A DNA stretch of 64,000 nucleotides from positions 1 to 64,000 of the forward strand of contig MKRJ01000046.1 in assembly GCA_001896885.1 (NCBI GenBank). Reading direction: 5' to 3'. The translations under genes were made by a program, and so were the position numbers. The notes under the pieces are model-generated. The model was not told the DNA's origin and did no database searches. It saw only the letters and a list, made by a program, of their open reading frames with translations. This DNA is from Rhizobiales bacterium 65-79 (GTDB taxonomy: Bacteria; Pseudomonadota; Alphaproteobacteria; Rhizobiales; Rhizobiaceae). Positions 1 to 12,711 of this stretch are shown piece by piece. The stretch's first letter is position 1. Each line of letters starts with the position of its first letter.

Positions 1-315
1 TACTTGGTCACGCTTGAATCGACGAGAACATTCACACCTTTATGTTTTCACACAAAGTGTAACTTCTCTCGAAACGTGAACCGCCAAAGTCTCTTGTGGA
101 ACCTTCCTCTTGCGAGGGAGAGGTTCCGCGAGCCTCTGCCGCCCACGTTTCTCTTTCTTCAATATTCAGTTGTCAAAGATCCGACAGTGCGAACGCATTG
201 TCGTGGGCTCGTTTGCTTTTAGCTCCCGGCCCCTTAGAGTGTCGCTCACGCGGCTCTCTTTGAGATTGAACAAGAGCGAACGATTTTACCGCCAGCGGCG
301 CGCCGCCCTCGTTGT
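1..315 (-). promoter_or_regulatory. rRNA operon leader with boxA (16S gene just outside the window)
   Basis: Read on the minus strand, positions 182-163 give GGATCTTTGACAACTGAATA, which matches the boxA antitermination sequence that precedes 16S rRNA in rhizobia. A GC-rich hairpin follows at about 99-126 (GGAACC/GGTTCC arms with inner CCTC/GAGG). The last leader bases run to the window edge, and from the usual rhizobial spacing the 16S 5' end should lie within a few tens of bases beyond position 1. Two overlapping short reading frames here (4-222 and 110-328, plus strand) are therefore not genes. The 16S gene itself is inferred, not seen. Confidence 0.82.
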
Positions 316-321
316 GTGGCG

Positions 322-385
322 TATATAGTCGGGGCTCCTTCCGGCTGTCAACAGCGATTCCGAGTTTTTTTGAATTATTTGCGAC
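322..385 (-). promoter_or_regulatory. rRNA operon promoter with AT-rich upstream element
   Basis: On the minus strand a perfect -35 TTGACA (351-346) and a -10 TATATA (327-322) are separated by 18 bases. Immediately upstream, at 352-385, lies an AT-rich tract containing a run of seven A, like an rRNA UP element. The promoter points leftward into the boxA leader. It is the strongest sigma-70-like promoter visible in the window and is divergent from the M23 peptidase gene. Confidence 0.8.
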
Positions 386-669
386 AACCCTGCTGACCAT
401 GCGGCAGGCCCTCTGCGCCGGCCTGGCGAGGACGACGCCGAGCCACATTCGGGCCCCATTCGCTGCCTATCCCCGATCGCATCGTCTGTCCCGTTCCCAA
501 ACGGATGCCGGGGGCCGTCGAGGAGTTGTGCGCGAACCGGCGGCATTCGTTGACTTCGACACGTTCGGCAGGCAATTTCGATGCAACAAATCCACGATCG
601 GTCGCTGCCGACCGTCCGACATAACGACAAATAATAAGCCGGCATCGTCCGGGGGACACCACCCGAGGA
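386..669. other. intergenic region between rRNA promoter and M23 peptidase
   Basis: About 280 bases with no convincing gene. It should hold the promoter and leader of the rightward peptidase gene, but I see no unambiguous -35/-10 pair. Short reading frames crossing it lack a ribosome-binding site and recognisable protein features. Confidence 0.5.
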
Positions 670-2619
670 ATGCAGGACATCGAACTGACCATAGCGGGCA
701 TGGGCGAAGAACCGCCGCTGATCGCCGATGGCCGCGCCGGCCCCCCGGACAGGCGCGAGATTTCCGCTCGCTGGCTTTCCGGAACCTTTCTGACCGGCCT
801 CACCTCCAGCGTTCTGATGGGCGTTGCGCTGTTCGCGGCCCTCGACGGGCGTGAACAGCTCGCCACTCCGCCGGAAATCGCCCGGCAGATCGCCGTCGCC
901 CATGACGCCGGCTCCGGAGAGAAGGCCAAGACCGACCGGCTCTCCCCGCCTCGCGCCGTCGCCAAGGCGCGCGACAAGCGTCGCATGGAGGTCTCGACGG
1001 TCACCAAGGTCGGCGACCGAGACGTCGTTCGGATGGTGCCATTCGTCGAGATCAAGATGGCGCTCGCCGCCGGGCACACGACCAGCCGGCCCTACCCGCC
1101 CTTCAACCCCCTCGATATCTTCGCCGAGGACGGCGCCACGCAGACGGCGACGACGGGGCTGATCTACGGCGCCAAGGTGGACAGCGAGGTCAGCCTCAAG
1201 ACGATCGACTTCCCGATCGATACGGCCAATTTCGACGAGAAGGGCGGGTTGAGCGCCGAGGAGGTGGAAAAGATCGCGCGCACTGCGGGCGCCGGCCTGA
1301 CCGACGGCGACGTCAGGGTGGAAGCGCTCCATTACGTCGACCCGCAGCGATTTGGTGATTCCGAATCGCTCGCCAACGGCCCGCTGGCCGCCCAGCTCGG
1401 CGTCCATATCATCCAGGAAAACGTCTCGATCGCGCAGAAGGACACGGACGCCGATTCCTCCGAGGGCTTCGCCGAGGACCTCATTCCGTTCACCGAGGAC
1501 AAGGACATCGTCAAAGCCTTCGCCGATGCCGGCTATACGGAGGACGACGCCAAGGGCATGTCCGACGCCATCGCCAAGCTGCTCGACACCCCGACGCTGA
1601 AGGCGGGCAGCATATTGCGCGTCGGCGTCGAGACGCATGACGGCAAGAGCCGCATCGTGCGGACGAGCGTTTACGACCACACGCGCCATCTCCTCACGAT
1701 CGCGCTCGACGACCACCAGCAATACGTGCCCGCCGACGAGCCCGCGCCGGACCCCGAGATCGCCACGGCTTTCGACGATTCGCCGCCGGTCAGCGTGCGC
1801 GGCGATCTCCCGACGATCTATGACGGCATCTACCGCACCGCCTACTCCTACGGCATGAGCGGAACGATGACGAAACAGCTCATCAAGCTTCTTGCGTCCG
1901 ATGTCGACTTCCAGTCGCGCCTGTCGCCCGCCGACCGCATCACGGTGCTGTTCTCGCAGCCGGACGAGGACGGCGACGCCTCCGACGATTCGGAACTTCT
2001 CTACGCCAGCGCGACATTCGGCGGCGCCACGCACACCTACTATCGCTACCAGATGAAGGACGGCTCGATCGACTATTTCGACCAGGATGGCCGCAGCGCC
2101 CGGCAGTTCCTGTTCCGTAACCCCGTTCCGGGCGTTTCCCGCATCAGCCGCGGCTTCGGCATGGAGCGCCATCCGATCCTTGGCATCATGCGCATGCACA
2201 CCGGCGTCGACTATGCGACGCCGCGCGGCACGCCGATCCTGGCCGCCGGCAACGGCGTCGTCGAGAAATCGGGCTGGGCGTCGGGCTACGGCAAGGAGAC
2301 CGAGATCCGTCATGCCAACGGCTACGAGACCGTCTACGCGCACCAGAGCGCCTTCGCCTCCGGTATGGAGCCCGGCGTCCATATCCGCCAGGGCCAGGTG
2401 ATCGGCTATGTCGGCTCGACCGGCTTGTCGACGGGGCCGCACGTCCACTTCGAGATCAGGATCAATGGTCGGCCGGTCGACCCGCTGCGCGTCCGCCTGC
2501 CGGTCGGCCACACGCTCAAGGACAAGGACCTCGTCGCCTTCAAAAAGGAGCGCGACCGCATCGACGCGCTGCTGAAGGAAGAGAACAACGGTTCGATGAA
2601 GGTGGCCAGCCAGTCATAA
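670..2619 (+). CDS. M23 family metallopeptidase (LytM/DacO-like murein hydrolase)
   Basis: Predicted zinc endopeptidase that cleaves peptidoglycan cross-bridges in the periplasm; 649 aa. A cytoplasmic stretch is followed by one membrane anchor at about residues 38-58, a long periplasmic middle region, and a C-terminal LytM domain at about 500-610. The metal and catalytic motifs are complete: HTGVD (His510, Asp514) and HVHFE (His591, His593), with the same spacing as in active LytM. The start chosen is ATG 670, with a GAGGA only one or two bases upstream; ATG at 700 (residue 11) is an alternative. It is convergent with an L,D-transpeptidase, so this end of the window is devoted to wall remodelling. 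The family is sure; the exact cellular role is inferred. Confidence 0.9.
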   Translation: MQDIELTIAGMGEEPPLIADGRAGPPDRREISARWLSGTFLTGLTSSVLMGVALFAALDGREQLATPPEIARQIAVAHDAGSGEKAKTDRLSPPRAVAKARDKRRMEVSTVTKVGDRDVVRMVPFVEIKMALAAGHTTSRPYPPFNPLDIFAEDGATQTATTGLIYGAKVDSEVSLKTIDFPIDTANFDEKGGLSAEEVEKIARTAGAGLTDGDVRVEALHYVDPQRFGDSESLANGPLAAQLGVHIIQENVSIAQKDTDADSSEGFAEDLIPFTEDKDIVKAFADAGYTEDDAKGMSDAIAKLLDTPTLKAGSILRVGVETHDGKSRIVRTSVYDHTRHLLTIALDDHQQYVPADEPAPDPEIATAFDDSPPVSVRGDLPTIYDGIYRTAYSYGMSGTMTKQLIKLLASDVDFQSRLSPADRITVLFSQPDEDGDASDDSELLYASATFGGATHTYYRYQMKDGSIDYFDQDGRSARQFLFRNPVPGVSRISRGFGMERHPILGIMRMHTGVDYATPRGTPILAAGNGVVEKSGWASGYGKETEIRHANGYETVYAHQSAFASGMEPGVHIRQGQVIGYVGSTGLSTGPHVHFEIRINGRPVDPLRVRLPVGHTLKDKDLVAFKKERDRIDALLKEENNGSMKVASQS

Positions 2620-2624
2620 GGGCA

Positions 2625-2640
2625 AGCCGCCATTGCGGCT
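2625..2640. terminator. short hairpin between convergent genes
   Basis: AGCCGC-CATT-GCGGCT forms a 6-bp stem in the 40-base gap between the convergent peptidase and L,D-transpeptidase genes. There is no U-tract, so termination is only suggested by position. Confidence 0.35.
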
Positions 2641-2659
2641 GCGCGCCGCGGCCGCCTTG

Positions 2660-4162
2660 TCAATCGATGAACTGCACCCAGACCCCGGGGCTGACCATCT
2701 TGGCCAATTCCTGCGCGTCCCAGTTGGTCAGCCTGACGCAGCCATGCGAACTGGTCTTGCCGATCTGGTCCGGGTCGGGTGTGCCGTGGATGCCGTAGGT
2801 CGGCTTGGAAAGCGCGATCCACACCGAGCCGACGGGGCCGTTCGGACCGGGCGGAATGGTGAGCACCTTGTCGTTTTTGCCCTGCTTGAAATTGATCTTC
2901 GGGTTGTAGGTGTAGGTCGGATCGAACGTCACGCTCACGACCTTCACCGTTCCCGAGGGCGAAGGCGTGTCGGTCGAGCCGATGGTGGCGGGATAGGAGG
3001 CGATCAGCTTGCCGTCGGCGTCATAGGCGAACACTTCGCTGAGCTTCTTGTTGGCGACGATGCGGGCCACGGTGCCTTTCACCGGCTCGCCGACATTGGC
3101 CACCCGGATCACCGTCCCGGCGCGGTTGAAATTGGCGCCGGGGTTGAGCCGCTTCAGGTACTCCTCGTCCATGTGGAAGCGCTCGGCGAGCATCTCCGCA
3201 ACAGAAGCGTAGCCGAGGCGATCGAGTTTCGCCTTGGCGCTGTAGTCGGACGGGACCGAGGCGATATAGGGTCCGGCGGCGTCCTCATTGGTGATTGTGT
3301 AGTTCTTGAAGGCCGGTCCGCCCGTCGATTCGAGCGCTTGCTTGATGGCCTGGGCATGGACGGTATCGAGTTCGTGCCCGGTGATCTCCTTGTAAGCGTC
3401 TAGCGCCTTGCGCACATTGCCGCCGAACCTTCCGTCGATGACCCCGGGCGAGGCTCCGGCGCGGTCGAGCGCGATCTGCAGCTGGGCGACGGCTTCCGTC
3501 GAGATGATCGGGCCGAGCGCCGGCGCGGATTGCACGAAGGGATCATGCTGGACCGGCGGCTGCGCCTCTTCCAGGCCAGGCGCGACCGCGTCCGGGCGGG
3601 TCGGCTCGGGCTCCTGCGAGGCCATCCGCGACTCGCCCTTGGGCTCCGCGTTCCGCTGGTCGTCCGCGCGGGCGGCGGGAGCCTTCTCGTAGACACCCGG
3701 CGCGGTCTGCTGGAAACGCTCCGCCGGGCGCGACGCCTCGACGGGCGGCGCCGGCCGCCGCGTTACCGGCCGGTCATAGCGTGGCCTGGAACGATCATCG
3801 GGCACGACGCCATATTCATCGTCGTAATAGCCGTCATCGTCATCCGGCCGCGCCTGATAACCATCGTCGCCATAGCGGCGCACGTCGCCCTCGACGACAC
3901 CCCGGCCGTAGCCCGCGCGCGGCCGATGGCGCGGCGGCACCACGTCGATCACCTGTCCGGTATAGGCGTCGACGATCACCTGACGCCCGAAATCGTCGTA
4001 GTAGACCTCCACCTGACGGGCCTGCGCCAACTGCACGCCCTTTTTTGACGGCGTGGCGCCGGCATTCATCGCGCCGTCGGCCACGGCCGAGGCCAGCGCC
4101 GGACTGCCGGCGCCCGTCAGCGCCACAAGGCAGAGTGCAAGAACGGGTTTCCTGACGTTCAT
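2660..4162 (-). CDS. L,D-transpeptidase with peptidoglycan-binding domain
   Basis: Periplasmic YkuD-type transpeptidase, 500 aa, predicted to form 3-3 cross-links or anchor proteins to peptidoglycan. Residues 1-24 are a typical signal peptide ending in ALASA. A long low-complexity region rich in Arg, Asp, Pro and Tyr follows, then a PG_binding_1-like segment at about 225-275 and a C-terminal YkuD domain. The catalytic signature SHGCVRL places the nucleophile at Cys475 with His473. Start ATG 4162 has a GGGAG about 10 bases upstream. Hyphomicrobiales depend heavily on L,D-cross-links, so this is probably one of several paralogues. The disordered linker is longer than in minimal family members. 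Confidence 0.9.
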   Translation of the reverse strand: MNVRKPVLALCLVALTGAGSPALASAVADGAMNAGATPSKKGVQLAQARQVEVYYDDFGRQVIVDAYTGQVIDVVPPRHRPRAGYGRGVVEGDVRRYGDDGYQARPDDDDGYYDDEYGVVPDDRSRPRYDRPVTRRPAPPVEASRPAERFQQTAPGVYEKAPAARADDQRNAEPKGESRMASQEPEPTRPDAVAPGLEEAQPPVQHDPFVQSAPALGPIISTEAVAQLQIALDRAGASPGVIDGRFGGNVRKALDAYKEITGHELDTVHAQAIKQALESTGGPAFKNYTITNEDAAGPYIASVPSDYSAKAKLDRLGYASVAEMLAERFHMDEEYLKRLNPGANFNRAGTVIRVANVGEPVKGTVARIVANKKLSEVFAYDADGKLIASYPATIGSTDTPSPSGTVKVVSVTFDPTYTYNPKINFKQGKNDKVLTIPPGPNGPVGSVWIALSKPTYGIHGTPDPDQIGKTSSHGCVRLTNWDAQELAKMVSPGVWVQFID

Positions 4163-4334
4163 CCGCTAAGAACTCCCAAGCCGATATCCGGTTGCATGGG
4201 CGCTTCGCCGTGCCTCGGAGCCGACTACTATTACCTGCAGGATGAACCGGGCATGAAAATGACAGCGATGTGGCGATTCGGCTCTCTCCGACAGCCGGCA
4301 TCATGGAAGCCATCGAATGGCTCTCCGTCGCGGC

Positions 4335-6143
4335 TCAGGCCGCCGACGGATACGCACCCCCGTCGTCCGGCGCCGGCCCCGCGGCAGGCGGCGGTGCGGT
4401 CGGATCCTTCAGCACGGCATCCACGATGCCGCGCGCGATCTCGCGCTCGCCCATGATGACGACCGCCGCTCCAAGACCGCTAAGATGCTCGACCTCGGCA
4501 TCCGAATGCGCGCGAGCGATGATGCTGATGGTCGGGTTGGCGGCGCGCGCCCGCAGGATGACATGGCCGGCTTCGAAGGCGTTGGGAATGGCAAGGATGA
4601 CCCGGCGGGCCGTCTCCGGGCTGGCGGCCGCGAATATCTCCGCCCGCGCCGCATTGCCGCCGATCGCCTCTATGCCTTCGGCATTCAGCCGTTCCAGGAC
4701 CTTGTCGCCGTCCTCCACCACCAGAAACGGAATTCCGGCCTCCGCAAGCGACCGTCCGACCAGGCTGCCGACCCGCCCGTATCCGACCAGGATGGTGTGG
4801 CCGACAAGAGACGTCTTGCCCGGCTGGTCGTCCGCCTGCGCGCCGGCGCCGGAAATTTCGGCCTCCTCCTGCAAACCCGGGAACTGCGCCTCGCCGTCGG
4901 CGCGGTGCGTACGCCGCTCCAGGCGGGCCTGGAGAAGGTCGACCGCCGCGAACAGCAGCGGATTGATGACGATCGAGAGGATCGAACCGGCTAGGATGAG
5001 ATCGCGACCCTGTTCGGGAAGAAGTTTCAGCCCGACGCCGAGTTCGGCGAGGATGAAGGAGAACTCCCCGATCTGCGCTAGGCTCGCCGAGATGACGAGC
5101 GCCGTTCCGGTAGGATGCCGGAAGGCGCGCACGATGATAAAAGCGGCGATCGACTTGCCGAAAATGATGATGAGGAGCGTCCCCAGGATCGGCCAGCCAT
5201 CGTGGAACAGGCTGAGCGGATTGAACAGCATCCCCACCGAAACGAAGAACAGCACGGAGAAGGCGTCGCGGAGCGGCAGCGTTTCCTCGGCGGCGCGATG
5301 GCTGAGCTCGGATTCGCTCATGATCATGCCGGCGAAGAAGGCGCCGAGCGCCAGCGACACGCCGAAGAGCTGGGCCGCACCGAAGGCTACGCCAAGCGCC
5401 AGCGCGAGCACCGCCAGGCGGAAAAGCTCGCGCGAGCCGGTATGGGCGATATAGTGCAATATCCATGGAATGACCCGCCGGCCGACCACGAGCATGATGA
5501 TGACGAAGGCCGCGATCTTCGCCAACGTCACGCCGAGCACGCCCCAGACGCCGAGGTCGAATTGCAGGGCGAGCGGGCCGCTTGCGGCAGCTGTTTCGGC
5601 GGCGTCGCCATTCCCCCCGAGAACGCCGGCGAGCGCCGGCAGGAGCACCAGCGCCAGCACCATCGCTATGTCTTCGACGATCAGCCAGCCGACGGCGATC
5701 CGGCCGCGTTCGGTCTCGGTCAGCCGCCGTTCCTGCATGGCGCGCAGCAGCACGACGGTGCTGGCGCAGGAAAGCGCCAGACCGAATACGACCATGGCGC
5801 CGGGCGGCCAGCCCAGCATCCAGGCAAGGCCCGCCCCGAGCGCAGTCGCCACGATGATCTGCGCGACCGCGCCGGGCAGGGCGATGGCGCGGACGGAAAG
5901 CAGGTCCTTGAGCGAGAAATGCAGCCCGACGCCGAACATGAGCAGGATGACGCCCAGTTCCGCGAGTTCGAGCGCCAGATGCTGGTCGGCGACGAAGCCC
6001 GGCGTGCGCGGGCCGACTAGGACGCCCGCAACGAGGTAGCCGACCAGGCTCGGGATGCGGAACCGGTTCGCGATGGCCCCGAAGACGAACGCCAGCCCCA
6101 GACCTGCAACGAGGGTCGCGATGAGCGGCGTTTCATGAGGCAT
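4335..6143 (-). CDS. ybaL: YbaL/KefB-type monovalent cation:proton antiporter
   Basis: 602-aa inner-membrane CPA2 antiporter. About 12 hydrophobic helices fill residues 1-400, with characteristic text such as IGEFSFILAELG. A cytosolic RCK/TrkA-N domain at about 420-530 carries the dinucleotide motif GYGRVGSLVG. The full-length fusion of exchanger and RCK domain is the YbaL/Kef architecture, which exchanges K+ or another cation for protons under redox or nucleotide control. The Ala/Pro-rich tail is about 25 residues. It is followed 90 bases later on the same strand by nothing obviously linked; the preceding minus-strand gene is oxyR. Ion selectivity cannot be read from sequence. Confidence 0.85.
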   Translation of the reverse strand: MPHETPLIATLVAGLGLAFVFGAIANRFRIPSLVGYLVAGVLVGPRTPGFVADQHLALELAELGVILLMFGVGLHFSLKDLLSVRAIALPGAVAQIIVATALGAGLAWMLGWPPGAMVVFGLALSCASTVVLLRAMQERRLTETERGRIAVGWLIVEDIAMVLALVLLPALAGVLGGNGDAAETAAASGPLALQFDLGVWGVLGVTLAKIAAFVIIMLVVGRRVIPWILHYIAHTGSRELFRLAVLALALGVAFGAAQLFGVSLALGAFFAGMIMSESELSHRAAEETLPLRDAFSVLFFVSVGMLFNPLSLFHDGWPILGTLLIIIFGKSIAAFIIVRAFRHPTGTALVISASLAQIGEFSFILAELGVGLKLLPEQGRDLILAGSILSIVINPLLFAAVDLLQARLERRTHRADGEAQFPGLQEEAEISGAGAQADDQPGKTSLVGHTILVGYGRVGSLVGRSLAEAGIPFLVVEDGDKVLERLNAEGIEAIGGNAARAEIFAAASPETARRVILAIPNAFEAGHVILRARAANPTISIIARAHSDAEVEHLSGLGAAVVIMGEREIARGIVDAVLKDPTAPPPAAGPAPDDGGAYPSAA

Positions 6144-6233
6144 CGGCGCGGGCAGACCTTGGTTGTGGAAAATACGTGGCGTGCGCGCCCAATATCGTGG
6201 CTGGACGCCTGTCAGGCAAGCATGATGAGCTCG

Positions 6234-7166
6234 TCATCCTGCCTTATGCCTTTGGCGGGCCGCCGCGCTGGCGCGTGCCGCCTCGGCGGATCGGCGAACG
6301 ATTTCCGAAATCTGCAGAAGCTGCCGCGCAAGCGGGCTGGTCTTCCGCCAGATCATGCCGATCGTCCGCGACGGAGGGGCGTTCCTGAAATGGGCGATCG
6401 ACACCGCTGCCGAGCGCGTCTCCACCGGCACCGCCATTTCCGGGATCAGCGTCACGCCGATGCCGGCGCCGACCATCTGCACCAGCGTCGACAGCGAACT
6501 GCCGTCGAGAAGCTCTCGCGGCCGCGCCGACGGCAGCTTGCAGAAGGACAAGGCCTGCTCGCGGAAACAGTGCCCTTCTTCCAGAAGCAGAAGCTTCATC
6601 TCGCGCAGCGCTTCCGGCCCCGGAACGGGCTTGCCCCGGTCGGCGCCCGGCCGCACCAGCACGAACTCCTCCACCAGCAGCGCCACCTCCGTCAGCGACG
6701 GTTCGGATACCGGCAGCGCGACGACCGCCGTATCGAGCCGGCCCTCCGACAGTTCCTGGATCAGCCTCTGTGTCAGCGTCTCGCGCACATGGATGTCGAG
6801 GCCGGGGTGGAGGCGCGTGAGATCGCTGACGATCGCCGGCAGGAGGTAAGGTCCGATGGTCGGGATGACGCCGATCCTGAGCCGCCCGACCGGCCGCTCC
6901 TGGGACGAGCGGGCGAGGTCGGCGAGCTCGTCGACCGAGCGCAGGATATCGCGGACGCGAAGCGCGAATTCCTGGCCGAGATCGGTCAACGCGACCTGCC
7001 GCGCGCCGCGCTCGAAGAGGCCCGAGCCAAGGGATTCCTCCAGTTCCCTGATCTGCACCGACATCGCCGGCTGCGAGATCGCGCAGGCTTCGGCCGCCCG
7101 GCCGAAATGCCTGTGCTGCGCCAGCGCCTCGAAATAGCGAAGCTGCTTGAGGGTCACGTTTTTCAT
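6234..7166 (-). CDS. oxyR: OxyR, hydrogen-peroxide-sensing LysR regulator
   Basis: 310-aa LysR-family regulator with an N-terminal winged helix-turn-helix (about 1-60) and a periplasmic-binding-like sensor domain. The peroxide-sensing cysteines are both present in GHCFREQALSFC, at Cys200 and Cys209, matching Cys199/Cys208 of E. coli OxyR. It is divergent from katG with a 98-base gap, the usual arrangement in rhizobia, where OxyR controls catalase-peroxidase and itself. On oxidation the disulfide switches the protein into an activator. Identification is firm because of the Cys pair and the neighbour. Confidence 0.93.
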   Translation of the reverse strand: MKNVTLKQLRYFEALAQHRHFGRAAEACAISQPAMSVQIRELEESLGSGLFERGARQVALTDLGQEFALRVRDILRSVDELADLARSSQERPVGRLRIGVIPTIGPYLLPAIVSDLTRLHPGLDIHVRETLTQRLIQELSEGRLDTAVVALPVSEPSLTEVALLVEEFVLVRPGADRGKPVPGPEALREMKLLLLEEGHCFREQALSFCKLPSARPRELLDGSSLSTLVQMVGAGIGVTLIPEMAVPVETRSAAVSIAHFRNAPPSRTIGMIWRKTSPLARQLLQISEIVRRSAEAARASAAARQRHKAG

Positions 7167-7179
7167 AAGTTGATCTTAT
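7165..7179. promoter_or_regulatory. inverted repeat in oxyR-katG intergenic region
   Basis: ATAAG-TTGAT-CTTAT, 5-bp arms separated by 5 bases, overlaps the oxyR start codon and lies about 85 bases upstream of katG. It has the dyad shape of a LysR-type half-site pair and is a candidate OxyR site; the rest of the gap is AT-rich and holds both promoters. Confidence 0.45.
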
Positions 7180-7213
7180 CGCGGTCATTAAAACTTCCAA
7201 ATCAAAATAATGA

Positions 7214-9439
<2,226 letters not shown>

Positions 9440-9463
9440 ACGCAACCGCAGGAAGGCGATCTT

Positions 9464-9490
9464 CCTGGAGGCACGAGACCTGCCTCCAGG
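9464..9490 (+). terminator. hairpin downstream of katG
   Basis: CCTGGAGGCA-7 nt-TGCCTCCAGG is a perfect 10-bp stem 24 bases after the katG stop. It lacks a U-tract, so it may stabilise the 3' end or act with the terminator further downstream. Confidence 0.5.
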
Positions 9491-9499
9491 CGATGCGCG

Positions 9500-9558
9500 G
9501 TCCCCTTTTCGTCCGCTTCGCGGACGCCTCTCCCCCCACTCCATGGGGGCGAGGTATC
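9500..9558. repeat. palindromic intergenic element, degenerate relative of the 23.1/27.3 kb repeats
   Basis: Contains nested small palindromes (GTCCGCTTCGCGGAC and CCCCCACTCCATGGGGG) and the same C-rich then G-rich texture as the repeats at 23086-23210 and 27286-27409, but shorter and diverged. Assignment to that family is tentative. Confidence 0.35.
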
Positions 9559-9592
9559 GCGACGGAGACGGGAACCTCAAGGCAGCGATAAA

Positions 9593-9627
9593 AAACGTCC
9601 CTCCGGCCAGTCGCCGGAGGGGCGTTT
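9593..9627. terminator. bidirectional terminator between katG and clpB
   Basis: AAACGTCCCTCCGG and CCGGAGGGGCGTTT form a 14-base stem (one G-T pair) with a 7-base loop. Read leftward, the stem ends in a run of T, as expected for clpB; read rightward it closes katG. The genes are convergent. Confidence 0.82.
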
Positions 9628-9648
9628 CCGTTGACAGCGGAATGGGGC

Positions 9649-12276
<2,628 letters not shown>

Positions 12277-12363
12277 TCCTGTCTCCATTCCCCAATCGGC
12301 CCGCTTTGCGGCACCGACCGGTTTCAGATGACGGACTCCCCCGTGCGATGATCGAAATCAAAG

Positions 12364-12388
12364 GATCGGCGGTATCGTACCGCCGATC
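12364..12388 (-). promoter_or_regulatory. perfect palindrome in the clpB leader
   Basis: GATCGGCGGTA-TCG-TACCGCCGATC: 11-bp arms with a 3-base loop. With transcription starting near 12405, it lies about 17-41 bases into the clpB 5' leader and would form a very stable hairpin. Possible roles are 5'-end protection or temperature-sensitive structure; a DNA operator is also possible. Confidence 0.6.
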
Positions 12389-12411
12389 GAGGCAAGTCCA
12401 CTATAGCGCAG

Positions 12412-12440
12412 ATATGGGGAGATGGGGTGCGGCCCTCAAG
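12412..12440 (-). promoter_or_regulatory. RpoH (sigma-32) type promoter of clpB
   Basis: On the minus strand, -35 CTTGAGG (12440-12434), a 14-base spacer, and -10 CCCCATAT (12419-12412). This matches the heat-shock consensus CTTGAAA / CCCCATNT at 13-15 spacing. It lies about 135 bases upstream of the clpB start and points toward it, as expected for a disaggregase gene. Confidence 0.75.
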
Positions 12441-12483
12441 ATGAGGGAGAACGAAATCGCGGAGGGATGAATCAGCCGGGCAT

Positions 12484-12616
12484 CATCCCGGTTTTCGGGC
12501 AGGGCGCAGCGATGGCCGAAAGACCGGGGCCCATTCCGTACTCGTCGAAACAGCCGCGAATGCCACGGATGGATTCCGGTCTCGCGTCCGTTCGCTACGC
12601 TCCGGCCACGAACCTT
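12484..12616. repeat. intergenic repeat family 2, copy 1
   Basis: About 130 bases beginning CATCCCGGTTTTC and ending near GCTACGCTCCGGCCACGAAC. It is clearly homologous, in the same orientation, to 19547-19684: shared blocks include GAAGACCGGG/GAAAGACCGGG, CCCATTCCGTA, ATGGATTCCGGTCT and CCGTTCGCTACGCTCCGGCC. Internally it is palindromic (CCGGTTTTCGG versus CCGAAAGACCGG). Non-coding; a mobile or RIME-like intergenic element. Confidence 0.75.
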
Positions 12617-12660
12617 GATGACGAACCGAGCCTGCCGCTCCCGCAGCCATCGCCGGATGC

Positions 12661-12684
12661 AAAAACGGCGGCCAATGGCCGCCG
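12661..12684 (-). terminator. intrinsic terminator of the DUF4167 gene
   Basis: On the minus strand GGCGGCC-ATT-GGCCGCC (extended by one C-G pair) is followed by TTTTT, 30-50 bases after the DUF4167 stop codon. A classic Rho-independent terminator. Confidence 0.8.
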
Positions 12685-12711
12685 CTCTCAATTCCCTGGC
12701 GGAGGAGTAAC

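Noticed and set aside
4-328. Two overlapping short reading frames at the left end
   Set aside because: They lie in the rRNA operon leader and promoter, have no ribosome-binding site and no protein features.
286-2511. 741-codon open frame on the minus strand
   Set aside because: High-GC antisense shadow of the M23 peptidase gene; low-complexity Arg/Ala/Asp-rich translation without domains.
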